A DNA stretch of 36,661 nt from CAVDRM01 sp963611355 (GCA_963611355.1 CAVDRM010000024.1:1-36661), one strand, 5' to 3'. Counted from the stretch's first letter, positions 1-7,183 are shown. The notes: generated by a model not told the origin, from the sequence alone. Program-made: numbers and translations.

Positions 1-283
1 ACCTCCACAAAAACACCGTTTTTCAGCGTGTACCACGTATCCGGCTTTATTTTTTTCCCGTCAACACGGACGCACTGCACGTCCTTGATGTTGTCATCGT
101 CCCATTCCGCGCATACAAGCCAGCACCCGGCAGCGCCGCGTTCTCCGTCCGCGCCTCGTGCAGCTCATATTCCAGCCTTGTCAGCATGTCCAGTGTCCAT
201 CCTCTGGTCTCCTTGTGTTTCTCCTGCACTGCGTCAATCCTCTTCTGCATCTCCGCCAGCGCCTGCTTCCTTCGTCCCCACAT
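1..283 (-). pseudogene. Frameshifted prophage-type hypothetical protein, 3' end beyond window
   Basis: The frame opens at an ATG at 283 preceded by AAGGAAGG, and encodes a charged helical N-terminus (MWGRRKQALAEMQKRID). It runs to about 130 and then switches register. In the original frame it ends in TRTCSASVLTGKK and a stop at 47. One frame over, the same DNA reads CWLVCAEWDDDNIKDVQ followed by VRVDGKKIKPDTWYTLKN up to the window edge, which is far more protein-like. I infer a single-base indel near 121-135 that broke an originally longer gene. It is the last member of the run of small minus-strand genes 47-2089. I do not recognise the family. A sequencing error is the main alternative. Confidence 0.55.
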
Positions 284-296
284 ATCTGTCCTTCCT

Positions 297-578
297 TCAT
301 CCGTCTTTGCGCGTCCGTCTTGCCTCCATGTCGTATCGTTCCGCGTCGGCCGGATATACGGTATCCGGCGCGCTCGGCAGCGGCATCCAGTGCGTTATCA
401 TCGTATTCCGCTCCGCCCAGTGCCGCTCCACCACCAGACACCCCTGATGGATGTGCCACGCCAGCACGCATCCTTGCGCGTCCGCGTCCTCCGCTTTTAT
501 CGGATGCTCCTGCACCCTCCGCCATGCCTTCCCTGCCTGCGGCAGGCAGGCAGGCCATTGCATCCTTATTGTCTCCAT
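297..578 (-). CDS. DUF551-like small phage protein
   Basis: 93 codons. The stretch MITHWMPLPSAPD is the hallmark ending of the DUF551 domain (usually ITHWMPLPEPP), which is common in small proteins of gut phages and prophages; its function is unknown. The ATG at 578 overlaps the end of the preceding membrane-protein gene and has GAGG about 10 bases upstream. An alternative ATG at 563 lies two bases after that gene's stop (TAAGGATG). Near the N-terminus the residues ACLPQAG are encoded by a GC-rich palindrome (532-550) that looks inserted. The typical N-terminal EWISVKDRLP block is absent, so the gene may be trimmed. Confidence 0.6.
   Translation of the reverse strand: METIRMQWPACLPQAGKAWRRVQEHPIKAEDADAQGCVLAWHIHQGCLVVERHWAERNTMITHWMPLPSAPDTVYPADAERYDMEARRTRKDG
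532..550. repeat. GC-rich intragenic palindrome, copy A
   Basis: CCTGCCTGC and GCAGGCAGG form a perfect 9-bp inverted repeat around a single G, inside the DUF551-like gene. It encodes part of ACLPQAG on the minus strand. Related palindromes occur at 922-1000 and 1334-1363, always inside a reading frame. Confidence 0.7.
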
Positions 579-721
579 GGCGGTGTGTCCTCGTCCTCAA
601 AGCATTTTGCCTGCTTCCGCGTGTTCTTTTCCTGCATCCACGCCCCGGCAATTACGCCGATGACAAATGCCAGCGTCACCGTCACCCCGAAGCCCAATGC
701 GATTTCAAACGCCTCCATCAT
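566..721 (-). CDS. Small single-span membrane protein of the prophage block
   Basis: 51 codons. The protein starts MMEAFEIALGFGVTVTLAFV and continues with IGVIAGAW, giving one hydrophobic segment at about residues 6-28. A short charged tail follows (QEKNTRKQAKCFEDEDTPP). A strong GAGGAGG lies 6 bases before the ATG at 721, which decides the start. The stop TAA at 566-568 is two bases from an ATG of the DUF551-like gene, indicating translational coupling. The upstream XRE gene ends 11 bases away. Size, topology and context fit the small membrane proteins of phage early or lysis-adjacent regions, but no function can be assigned. Confidence 0.6.
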   Translation of the reverse strand: MMEAFEIALGFGVTVTLAFVIGVIAGAWMQEKNTRKQAKCFEDEDTPPWRQ

Positions 722-732
722 CCATACCCTCC

Positions 733-1278
733 TCAATGCAGCTTCAGCTGCTCACCTGCCGGAAAATCCAGCACCATTCCGTCCTGAACATCGATGCGAT
801 TCTCCGCGCCGTCCATATGCTCAGCTTCGCCCGCTCCCTCAGCCCCTTCAGGCTCTTCATCGGGTTCCGCTCGTGCACCAGCCGCATGTCCAGCCCGCCC
901 TGCCTGCCCTGCCTGCCTGTCTGCCTGTCTGACCGACAGGCAGACCGCCAGGTTGACGGGCAGGGAGGCATGACCGGTCTGCCTGTCGGTCAGACAGGCA
1001 GGGAGGGCATTCCTGTTCGCCTGCTCTTTGGCGCGTGTCTTCTGCTTCTCCCTGCGCTCCTGCTTTGCATAGGCGTCCGTCTCCGCCTGCAGCGCTTCGG
1101 CATCGCAGTGAAACACCGCCGCCAGCTTCTCGCTGCTTGCCCTGGATGCAGCGTTCTTCCCGTGCTCCAGCCCGAATATCGTGCCCTCCGAAATGCCTGC
1201 CACCGCCGCCAGCCCGCGAATGGTCAGCCCCATCGCCGCACGCCGCCTCCGGATCGGGCTATTGTGGTGTTTGTCCAT
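733..1278 (-). CDS. XRE-family helix-turn-helix regulator with repeat-filled linker
   Basis: 181 codons; AAAGGAGG lies 8 bases before the ATG. Residues about 5-65 form an XRE/Cro-type DNA-binding domain: IRRRRAAMGLTIRGLAAVAG is followed by ISEGTIFGLEHGKN, with the expected helix-turn-helix spacing. A charged Arg/Glu/Lys linker follows, then a low-complexity stretch (residues about 93-133) encoded entirely by nested palindromes (905-1010). The tail is Glu/Ala rich and ends in VLDFPAGEQLKLH. A phage or conjugative-element regulator is likely. The linker insertion keeps the frame, so a product may still be made, but whether it functions is unclear. Confidence 0.65.
   Translation of the reverse strand: MDKHHNSPIRRRRAAMGLTIRGLAAVAGISEGTIFGLEHGKNAASRASSEKLAAVFHCDAEALQAETDAYAKQERREKQKTRAKEQANRNALPACLTDRQTGHASLPVNLAVCLSVRQADRQAGQAGRAGHAAGARAEPDEEPEGAEGAGEAEHMDGAENRIDVQDGMVLDFPAGEQLKLH
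905..1010. repeat. Nested GC-rich palindromes, copy B (25-bp perfect inverted repeat)
   Basis: Arms at 922-946 and 976-1000 are perfect 25-bp reverse complements. Each arm is itself a hairpin: 919-929 pairs with 935-945, and 979-987 with 993-1001. The whole block lies in frame inside the XRE gene and encodes the ALPACLTDRQTG and VCLSVRQADRQAGQAG segments. Its core CTGCCTG/CAGGCAG is shared with copies A and C. Confidence 0.8.
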
Positions 1279-1505
1279 GTTGTTTTTCCTCCTTTTTTAC
1301 AAACGGGCGAATCAGCGCCCGTCGTCTGCCTGTCCTGCTTGCCGCCAGCCTGTGGCAAGCAGGCAGGCAGGTTGTAATATTTGCTGTAATAATATGCCCA
1401 TTCTTTCCGTTCCCTCCGGCGCTGCCGGAGAGCACTGATGCCCTCGACAATCGCCGTGGGGATGATGACGGCCAGCCCGATAGCCAGCGCCCCGAAGATG
1501 CCCAT
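1224..1505 (-). CDS. Small membrane protein with palindrome-altered C-terminus
   Basis: The ATG at 1505 follows GGAGGAG by 8 bases and overlaps the preceding gene's end. The protein has one N-terminal membrane span (MGIFGALAIGLAVIIPTAIV) and a basic stretch ending EWAYYYSKYYN. From about residue 47 the sequence is LPACLPQAGGKQ, encoded by palindrome C (1334-1363). The frame then runs 55 bases into the XRE gene and ends unnaturally in ARSGGGVRRWG. In another frame a stop lies at 1312 (QADDGR*), a plausible original end. I infer that the palindrome altered the reading frame at the 3' end. The function is unknown. Confidence 0.45.
   Translation of the reverse strand: MGIFGALAIGLAVIIPTAIVEGISALRQRRRERKEWAYYYSKYYNLPACLPQAGGKQDRQTTGADSPVCKKGGKTTWTNTTIARSGGGVRRWG
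1331..1370. repeat. GC-rich intragenic palindrome, copy C
   Basis: CCTGCTTGCC (1334-1343) and GGCAAGCAGG (1354-1363) form a perfect 10-bp stem with a 10-base loop, flanked by further CTGCC/GGCAG repeats. It lies within the small membrane-protein gene and encodes LPACLPQAGGKQ on the minus strand. Confidence 0.75.
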
Positions 1506-1507
1506 TT

Positions 1508-1714
1508 TCACCACTCCTCCGTCGCCACGCTTTCCTTCGGAACGTCAAATGCTAAATTCAGAAGATAGCCGATAACCTCCAGCATGGCGGATTTTGAAAT
1601 TTCGTTATGCGTCGGCATTTTCAGAACTTCAAGAATTGCCGTTCCTTTCTCTTCGTCTGTGTATTTCTCGCTGTTGATCTGTAAGAAGATCGCGCAAGCT
1701 GTACCGATCTTCAT
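1508..1714 (-). CDS. Small conserved gut-prophage protein
   Basis: 68 residues starting MKIGTACAIFLQINSEKYTD and containing KGTAILEVLKMPTHN and MLEVIGYLLNLAFDV. This resembles a short, function-unknown protein that I recall next to HTH and zinc-ribbon genes in Clostridia prophages. The ATG at 1714 overlaps the stop of the upstream frame (ATGA), so I prefer it to the longer frame start at 1795, whose first 27 residues overlap the upstream remnant. It is probably soluble and helical. Nothing catalytic is visible. Confidence 0.55.
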   Translation of the reverse strand: MKIGTACAIFLQINSEKYTDEEKGTAILEVLKMPTHNEISKSAMLEVIGYLLNLAFDVPKESVATEEW

Positions 1715-1814
1715 TCCAAGCGCTGAACGCGGTTCTTCCGCCGTGTAGATGTTTTTTTCCGCTCCGGTGTGAAGCGATAGCCGCAAACGCGGCATTCGGT
1801 CTCTTGCTGAACAT
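1711..1814 (-). pseudogene. Zinc-ribbon-like small prophage gene, apparently frameshifted
   Basis: An ATG at 1814 has AAGGAG about 9-10 bases upstream and begins MFSKRPNAAF. One register over, the same bases encode ETECRVCGYRFTPERKK and end in a TGA that overlaps the next gene's ATG (ATGA). CRVCGYRFTPE is a typical half zinc-ribbon. The start and the credible coding frame are therefore out of phase, and a one-base deletion near 1800 would explain this. The expected second Cys pair is missing, so the gene is probably degraded. Confidence 0.4.
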
Positions 1815-1837
1815 AATTGAATAGCTCCTTTCGGTTT

Positions 1838-2089
1838 TTAACAGTTTGCCGCGCGTCGGTTTCCTCTGCGCCGGAAATTCTCTTGCACCGTCGCTTGTGC
1901 AAGATCGGCGCTGTACTTCGGGCGGTAGTAGCCGTCAAGCTCTCCCGTATAGCCGCGCTTCAACTCTTCGTAGATAGCGGCGGCGCTTCTTTTCAGACGG
2001 GCGGCAATGTCAACAACGCGTTCACCCTCTGCATACATTCTTTCGATCTCGCGGCGCTGTTCCAGCGTCAAATAACTGTATCCGTTCAA
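1838..2089 (-). CDS. IS30-type helix-turn-helix small protein (prophage)
   Basis: 83 residues. LTLEQRREIERMYAEGERVV with DIAARLKRSAAAIYEELKRG is the IS30/Tra8-like HTH seen at the N-terminus of IS30 transposases. Here it is followed only by a short basic tail (YSADLAQATVQENFRRRGNR), so there is no DDE catalytic domain. Stand-alone versions are common in Clostridia prophages and are presumed DNA-binding regulators. The start codon is TTG at 2087-2089, with AAGGAGG 8 bases upstream. This gene heads the minus-strand prophage block. Confidence 0.6.
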   Translation of the reverse strand: MNGYSYLTLEQRREIERMYAEGERVVDIAARLKRSAAAIYEELKRGYTGELDGYYRPKYSADLAQATVQENFRRRGNRRAANC

Positions 2090-2203
2090 TGTTTTAACCT
2101 CCTTCCGCCTCTTCGGATAAAAAATAATGCATGAAAAAACGCTTTTGTTTTTTCTGCATTTAATGATACTCTCAACAGCCCCGCGCTTTTTCCGCCAAAA
2201 TCC

Positions 2204-2232
2204 TTGACAGTTTCCTTCCTGTGTGCTATCTT
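2204..2232 (+). promoter_or_regulatory. Sigma-A promoter of rplU-prp-rpmA
   Basis: TTGACA (2204-2209), a 17-base spacer and TATCTT (2227-2232). It is the only near-consensus promoter before rplU, leaving an untranslated leader of about 125 bases. Confidence 0.8.
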
Positions 2233-2239
2233 ATATCAG

Positions 2240-2346
2240 TACGCCGCACGGGAGAGGCTTTTAAATGTGTGCCGTTTAGCCGCTGCCTCATGGCTGAAAC
2301 AAGCCATTCTTTGCCTTCAAGACAAGCCCGGCTGGTAAAATTATTT
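2240..2346 (+). promoter_or_regulatory. Structured leader, candidate L21 autoregulatory leader
   Basis: About 100 non-coding bases separate the promoter from the rplU ribosome-binding site. Firmicutes rplU mRNAs commonly carry an L21 leader RNA bound by the protein. GC-rich segments here (around 2241-2253 and 2277-2292) could pair, but I could not align it to the family by eye. Confidence 0.35.
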
Positions 2347-2363
2347 CAGGAGGTGCTGCTACA

Positions 2364-2669
2364 GTGTACGCTATCATTGCGACCGGCGGCAAACAGTATC
2401 GTGTGTCCGAGGGTGACACCATCTACATCGAAAAGCTCGAAAACGAGCTGGACGACATCGTTTCCTTCCCCGTTCTGATGCTCTCCGGCGAGACCATCGA
2501 GGTAGGCAATCCCTACATCGCGGGCGCTTCCGTAACCGGCAAGATCGTCAAGCAGGGCCGCGGCCAGAAGGTCATCGTGTTCAAGTACAAGTCCAAAAAG
2601 AACTATCGCCGCAAGGCCGGCCATCGCCAGCCCTATACGCAGGTTCTCATCACCGGCGTCAACGCATAA
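2364..2669 (+). CDS. rplU: 50S ribosomal protein L21
   Basis: 101 residues, the normal length for L21. The start MYAIIATGGKQYRVSEGD and the C-terminal KKNYRRKAGHRQPYTQVLI are diagnostic. L21 binds 23S rRNA in the large subunit. The start codon is GTG at 2364, with AGGAGG at 2348-2353. The stop overlaps the prp start by one base (TAATG), so prp is translationally coupled. First gene of a three-gene operon that ends at the terminator at 3315. Confidence 0.97.
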   Translation: MYAIIATGGKQYRVSEGDTIYIEKLENELDDIVSFPVLMLSGETIEVGNPYIAGASVTGKIVKQGRGQKVIVFKYKSKKNYRRKAGHRQPYTQVLITGVNA

Positions 2670-3013
2670 TGATTCGCGTCACCCTTTTCAAAAGGGACGA
2701 TGATATTCTCGGCTTTCTTTGCTCCGGCCATGCCGGATATGCCGAAAGCGGCCGCGATATCGTCTGCGCGGCGGTGTCCGCCTTGACTGCCGCCTGTGCA
2801 AATTCTCTGGAAAGCGTCGCTCATATCCGCCCGAATGTAAAATGCGGCGAGGGTTTCTTAGCCGTGCATCTGCCGGAGGGTTGTGAAAGCCGCGATGCAC
2901 AGATCCTGTTTCAGGGACTATTCCAAGGGCTGCGCGACATTCAAGCGCAGTATCCATCCTATATCCGCCTGTCTGAACAGACGGAAGCAGAACGGAGGAA
3001 ACATTCATGTTAA
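2669..3013 (+). CDS. prp: Ribosomal-processing cysteine protease Prp
   Basis: 114 residues. The motif SGHAGYAESGRDIVCAAVS carries the catalytic pair His21 and Cys33 of the Prp family. In Firmicutes Prp removes the N-terminal extension of L27, an essential step in 50S assembly. The neighbouring L27 does carry the cleavable MLKLNLQLFA leader, so enzyme and substrate lie side by side. The gene overlaps rplU by one base and rpmA by seven bases. Length and position between rplU and rpmA are classic for Firmicutes. Confidence 0.95.
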   Translation: MIRVTLFKRDDDILGFLCSGHAGYAESGRDIVCAAVSALTAACANSLESVAHIRPNVKCGEGFLAVHLPEGCESRDAQILFQGLFQGLRDIQAQYPSYIRLSEQTEAERRKHSC

Positions 3014-3297
3014 AGCTGAACCTGCAACTGTTCGCTCATAAAAAAGGTATGGGCTCCACCCGCAACGGCCGCGACAGCGAAAGCAAGCGCCTCGGTCCGA
3101 AGCGTGCGGACGGCCAGTTCGTCCTCGCGGGCAACATTCTTGTCCGTCAGCGCGGCTCCAAGATTCAGGCCGGTTTGAACGTCGGCATGGGCAAGGACGA
3201 TACGCTCTTTGCCAAGGCTGACGGCATCCTGCGCTTTGAGCGCAAGGGTCGTGACGGCAAGCAGGCGTGTGTCTATCCCGCCGAAGCCGCCGAGTAA
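3007..3297 (+). CDS. rpmA: 50S ribosomal protein L27 with cleavable N-terminus
   Basis: 96 residues: MLKLNLQLFAHKKGMGSTRN, then GRDSESKRLGPKRADGQFV. The N-terminal tail of mature L27 reaches the peptidyl-transferase centre. In Firmicutes it is exposed only after Prp cuts behind LQLFA, and the site is intact here. The start lies inside the end of prp. A strong hairpin terminator follows 18 bases after the stop. Confidence 0.97.
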   Translation: MLKLNLQLFAHKKGMGSTRNGRDSESKRLGPKRADGQFVLAGNILVRQRGSKIQAGLNVGMGKDDTLFAKADGILRFERKGRDGKQACVYPAEAAE

Positions 3298-3314
3298 TCT
3301 TATCTGACTTTACT

Positions 3315-3359
3315 GAGAGGATGCTTTTCATGGCGGACAGCATCCTCTCGTATTTTTTT
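3315..3359 (+). terminator. Rho-independent terminator after rpmA
   Basis: GAGAGGATGCT (3315-3325) pairs perfectly with AGCATCCTCTC (3339-3349), followed by a run of seven T. Confidence 0.93.
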
Positions 3360-3379
3360 GCCCAAAGGCGGTTTGAGAA

Positions 3380-3409
3380 TTGACAATCATGAACCGCTTT
3401 ATGTATAAT
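3380..3409 (+). promoter_or_regulatory. Sigma-A promoter of prfC
   Basis: TTGACA (3380-3385), 18 bases, TATAAT (3404-3409). The predicted start of transcription near 3416 rules out the ATG at 3418 as the translation start. The leader contains a small hairpin (GGCGCTTTGAGCGCC). Confidence 0.88.
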
Positions 3410-3459
3410 AACTTGTTATGTTCGGCGCTTTGAGCGCCGATGGTCTTGAAGGAGGAAGC

Positions 3460-5058
3460 ATGTCAACGCTGATTCGGGAAGTCGAAAAAAGGCGCACCTT
3501 TGCCATTATCAGCCATCCGGATGCGGGCAAGACGACCCTGACCGAAAAGCTGCTTCTGTACGGCGGGGCGATTCGGCAGGCGGGCAGCGTCAAGGCACGC
3601 CGTGCCGAAAATTTTGCCACCAGTGACTGGATGGAAATTGAAAAGCAGCGCGGCATTTCCGTCACCTCCAGCGCCATGCAGTTTTCCTTTGACGGCTATC
3701 ACATCAACATTCTGGACACCCCCGGCCACCAGGACTTCTCGGAGGACACCTACCGCGTCCTCGTCGCGGCGGACAGCGCCGTGATGCTCATTGACGCGGC
3801 CAAGGGCGTGGAGGAGCAGACCATCAAGCTGTTCAAGGTCTGCCGTCTGCGCAACATTCCGATTTTTACCTTTGTCAATAAAATGGATCGCGCCGCCAAA
3901 GACCCCTTTGAGCTGATGGAGGAGCTGGAGCATGTGCTGGGTATCCGCGCCTGCCCCATCAACTGGCCCATCGGCGTGGACGGCGATTTTCAGGGCGTTT
4001 ACCACCGAGATGAAAAAACGGTGGAGCTGTATTCCGGCGGAGACCACGGCCGCACCAAAGCGCAGAAGACGGTCGTCGGCATTGATGACCCCGCGTTGGA
4101 GGGTGCGTTGGACGCGCATTACCGCAAGCGCCTGCATGACGAAATTGAGCTTTTGGACGAGGCAGGCGACGCCTTTGATTTGGCTGCCGTCCGCCGCGGG
4201 GAACTGACTCCGATGTTCTTCGGCTCGGCCGTGACCAACTTCGGCGTTGAGCCGTTCCTGTACCGCTTCCTCCGCTTTACGCCTCCGCCCGCGCCGAGAG
4301 AGAGCGATGAGGGCGAGGTTGAACCGACGGATGAGCGCTTTTCCGGCTTTATCTTCAAAATTCAGGCCAACATGAATCCCGCGCACCGTGACCGGCTGGC
4401 GTTTTTGCGTGTCGTGAGCGGCACATTCAAAAAGGGCATGACGGTCTGGCATTCCGGCACGGGCAAGGACATTCAGGTCAAGCAGCCGCAGCAGTTCATG
4501 GCGGATGAGCGCGAGGGCGTGGAAGAGGCATATCCGGGCGATATCATCGGCCTGTTTGATTCCGGCCTTTATCACTTGGGCGACACGCTGTGCGTGGGGC
4601 GAAAAATCCGCTTTGCCAAAATTCCCGTGTTCGCGCCGGAGCGCTTTGCGCGGGTGCGGCCCATGGACAGCATGAAGCGCAAGCAATTCCAGAAGGGCAT
4701 TTCCCAGCTTTCCGAGGAGGGTGCGATTCAGACCTTTCGCCGCGATGAAACGGGCTTGGAGGAGTTCATTGTCGGCGTCGTTGGCGAGTTGCAGTTTGAT
4801 GTGCTTGCCTACCGCTTGAAGGGCGAATACGGTGTGGAGCTGGTGATGGACAGGCTTCCCTACCGCTTTGTGCGCTGGGTGCTGGAAACGCCCAAGGATA
4901 TGCATGATTTGAATCTCACCTCGACCACCGCCCGCGGCTATGATTCGCTGAGCCGGAATGTCCTGTTCTTTGAAAATGATTGGAGCATCCGGCTGGCCGG
5001 AGAGAAAAATAAAGGGCTGGAGCTGAGCGACATCGCGCCGCGAGAAATAAAGGCCTAA
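3460..5058 (+). CDS. prfC: Peptide chain release factor 3 (GTPase)
   Basis: 532 residues, close to the usual 529. All GTPase motifs are visible: SHPDAGKTTLTEK (P-loop), DTPGHQDFSEDTYR (G3), NKMDRAAKD (G4) and FFGSAVTNFGVEPFL (G5). The C-terminal half carries the RF3-specific domain (FIFKIQANMNPAHRDR and QKGISQLSEEGAIQTF). RF3 recycles RF1/RF2 from the ribosome after termination. The ATG at 3460 follows AAGGAGGA. The stop overlaps a 23-codon frame (TAATG), and typA lies 285 bases downstream. Confidence 0.96.
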   Translation: MSTLIREVEKRRTFAIISHPDAGKTTLTEKLLLYGGAIRQAGSVKARRAENFATSDWMEIEKQRGISVTSSAMQFSFDGYHINILDTPGHQDFSEDTYRVLVAADSAVMLIDAAKGVEEQTIKLFKVCRLRNIPIFTFVNKMDRAAKDPFELMEELEHVLGIRACPINWPIGVDGDFQGVYHRDEKTVELYSGGDHGRTKAQKTVVGIDDPALEGALDAHYRKRLHDEIELLDEAGDAFDLAAVRRGELTPMFFGSAVTNFGVEPFLYRFLRFTPPPAPRESDEGEVEPTDERFSGFIFKIQANMNPAHRDRLAFLRVVSGTFKKGMTVWHSGTGKDIQVKQPQQFMADEREGVEEAYPGDIIGLFDSGLYHLGDTLCVGRKIRFAKIPVFAPERFARVRPMDSMKRKQFQKGISQLSEEGAIQTFRRDETGLEEFIVGVVGELQFDVLAYRLKGEYGVELVMDRLPYRFVRWVLETPKDMHDLNLTSTTARGYDSLSRNVLFFENDWSIRLAGEKNKGLELSDIAPREIKA

Positions 5059-5343
5059 TGCATATGGGAGAAAGAGTGACCTGGATTGAACACAATCTCG
5101 CCAGAGCGTCTGGAAAAGCAGCGGCATAAGCCGCCGGACGGCAGGGCAATAAGGTTCAATTGATAACAGGAACGGCTGCGGAAGGGATTTCCCCGCCGAG
5201 CGGCTATGACGCCGTCAGGGAAAATCTTGATTGTCCCCGCAAGGATACGGATTTGGGTCTTTGCAGGAAAATCCGCATGCCGAATGAAGGACTGCTTCAG
5301 CGCTCTTTCATTTAAAACGATGAAATAAGGCAGGTAAACGTCC
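5059..5343 (+). other. Gap between prfC and typA; possible 23-codon coupled ORF
   Basis: An ATG at 5058 overlaps the prfC stop (TAATG) and opens a 23-codon frame to 5129 (MHMGERVTWIEHNLARASGK, then AAA). It resembles nothing known and may be chance. I see no near-consensus promoter or T-tailed terminator in the rest, although GC-rich palindromic patches occur (5127-5145, 5195-5215). typA translation may depend on GGCAGG at 5330-5335. Confidence 0.4.
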
Positions 5344-7170
5344 ATGATTCGTGATGATATTCGCAACATTGCCATCATTGCCCATGTTGACCACGGCAAG
5401 ACCACCCTGGTCGACCAGATGCTCAAGCAGGGTCATGTGCTTCGTCAGAACCAGCAGATTGCCGACCGTGTAATGGACTCCAATGATTTGGAACGCGAGC
5501 GCGGCATCACCATTTTAGCCAAGAATACCGCCGTCCATTACGGCGACCACAAGATAAACATCGTTGATACCCCCGGCCACGCCGATTTCGGCGGCGAGGT
5601 GGAGCGCATTTTGAAGATGGTGGACGGTGTGCTGCTGCTGGTGGACAGCTTTGAAGGCCCGATGCCGCAGACCCGCTTTGTTTTGCAGAAGGCGCTGGCA
5701 CTGCAGCTTCCCGTGCTGCTCGTTATCAACAAGATTGACCGCCCCGATGCCCGCTGCGATGAGGTGGTGGATGAGCTGGTGGATTTGCTGGACGACCTGA
5801 ATGCCGACCCCGACACCCTCGACCGCCCGATTTTGTATGTCTCCGCCCGCAAGGGTACGGCGACGACCGACCTTGATAAACCCGGAACTGATTTGAAGCC
5901 CCTGTTCGATGCCATTTTGGAATACATCCCCGCACCGGAGGGCGACCCCGAAGGCCCCGCGCAGGTGCTGATTTCCACCATTGATTATAACGACTATGTC
6001 GGGCGCATCGGCGTCGGGCGCATCGCCCGCGGCACGCTGTCGGACGGCATGATGGTCGTCCGCTGCAATGACCAGCACCCCGAAGCGCAGACCGCACCGT
6101 GGCGCCTGACCGCCTTGAGCGTGTTCGACGGCCTGAAGCGCGTGCCCGCTCAGAGCGTTTCGATGGGCGATATCGTGGCGCTGACCGGGCTTGCGGATAT
6201 CTCCATCGGCGATACCGTATGTGACCCCAATCAAAGTGAACCTCTGCCCTTTGTCGCCATCACCGAGCCGACCGTGACGATGACCTTCTCCGTCAACGAT
6301 TCCCCGTTTGCGGGCCGCGAAGGAATCTATGTGACGAGCCGCCATCTCCGTGCCCGCCTGTACCGAGAGCTGGAAACGGATGTGTCCCTGCGCGTCAAGG
6401 ACGGCGATACGCCCGATGCGTTTGAGGTCTGCGGCCGCGGCGAGCTGCACCTGTCCATTCTGATTGAGACCATGCGCCGAGAGGGATATGAGTTTCAAGT
6501 CAGTAAGCCTGAGGTGCTGTACAAGGTCATTGACGGTCAGAAGTGCGAGCCGATTGAGCGCATGATTGCCGATGTCCCGCAGGCGTATGCCGGCGCGGTC
6601 ATCGAAAAAATCGGCCGCCGGCGCGGTACGCTGGAGCATATGAGCGGTCTGGACAGGGTACGCCTTGAGTTCCTTGTTCCCAGCCGCGGTCTGTTCGGCT
6701 ATCGCAGCGAGTTCATGACCGATACCCGCGGCGAGGGCATTATGAGCGCCGTATATGACCATTACGAGCCGTATAAGGGCGATATTCCGCACCGCAGCGT
6801 GGGCGCCCTGGTCTGTTTTGAGACCGGCGAGGCAACCCAATACGGTCTGTTCTATGCGCAGGAGCGCGGCACGCTGTTTATCGGCTCTCAGACGCCCGTT
6901 TATTCCGGCATGATTTGCGGTGAAAACAGCCGCCCCGGTGACATCGTGGTCAATGTCTGCAAGCAGAAGCATGTCACCAATATGCGCAATGCCTCCGCTT
7001 CCGAGGACAGTCTGCGCCTTGTGTCCGTCCATCCGCTGACGCTGGAGGAATGCCTGGAATTCATCGATGATGATGAGCTGCTGGAAATCACGCCCAAATC
7101 CCTCCGAATGCGCAAGCGCGTCCTGTCGCACGAGCAGAGAGCGAAGAATGCGGCGAGATTAAAAAGCTGA
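5344..7170 (+). CDS. typA: Ribosome-associated translational GTPase TypA/BipA
   Basis: 608 residues, full length. Motifs: NIAIIAHVDHGKTTLVDQML (P-loop), RERGITI (switch I), DTPGHADFGGEVER (G3) and INKIDRPDAR (G4). The C-terminal domain specific to BipA is present (GLFGYRSEFMTDTRGEG and RNASASEDSLRL). BipA is an EF-G-like factor that helps large-subunit assembly and stress or cold adaptation. Its placement after prfC pairs two translational GTPases. It ends just before a strong terminator at 7184. Confidence 0.97.
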   Translation: MIRDDIRNIAIIAHVDHGKTTLVDQMLKQGHVLRQNQQIADRVMDSNDLERERGITILAKNTAVHYGDHKINIVDTPGHADFGGEVERILKMVDGVLLLVDSFEGPMPQTRFVLQKALALQLPVLLVINKIDRPDARCDEVVDELVDLLDDLNADPDTLDRPILYVSARKGTATTDLDKPGTDLKPLFDAILEYIPAPEGDPEGPAQVLISTIDYNDYVGRIGVGRIARGTLSDGMMVVRCNDQHPEAQTAPWRLTALSVFDGLKRVPAQSVSMGDIVALTGLADISIGDTVCDPNQSEPLPFVAITEPTVTMTFSVNDSPFAGREGIYVTSRHLRARLYRELETDVSLRVKDGDTPDAFEVCGRGELHLSILIETMRREGYEFQVSKPEVLYKVIDGQKCEPIERMIADVPQAYAGAVIEKIGRRRGTLEHMSGLDRVRLEFLVPSRGLFGYRSEFMTDTRGEGIMSAVYDHYEPYKGDIPHRSVGALVCFETGEATQYGLFYAQERGTLFIGSQTPVYSGMICGENSRPGDIVVNVCKQKHVTNMRNASASEDSLRLVSVHPLTLEECLEFIDDDELLEITPKSLRMRKRVLSHEQRAKNAARLKS

Positions 7171-7183
7171 AGGTATCTTTTTT

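Noticed and set aside
530..1370. CRISPR array
   Set aside because: The repeats are palindromes of unequal length and irregular spacing inside coding frames, with no spacer-repeat pattern.
2100..2200. Prophage attachment site next to rplU
   Set aside because: No direct repeat or integrase gene is visible in the window, so an att site cannot be supported.
3463..5127. 554-codon minus-strand frame opposite prfC
   Set aside because: Exact antisense of a clear RF3 gene; composition and lack of motifs mark it as a shadow frame.
5515..7131. 538-codon minus-strand frame opposite typA
   Set aside because: Antisense shadow of BipA with no protein-like motifs or ribosome-binding site.
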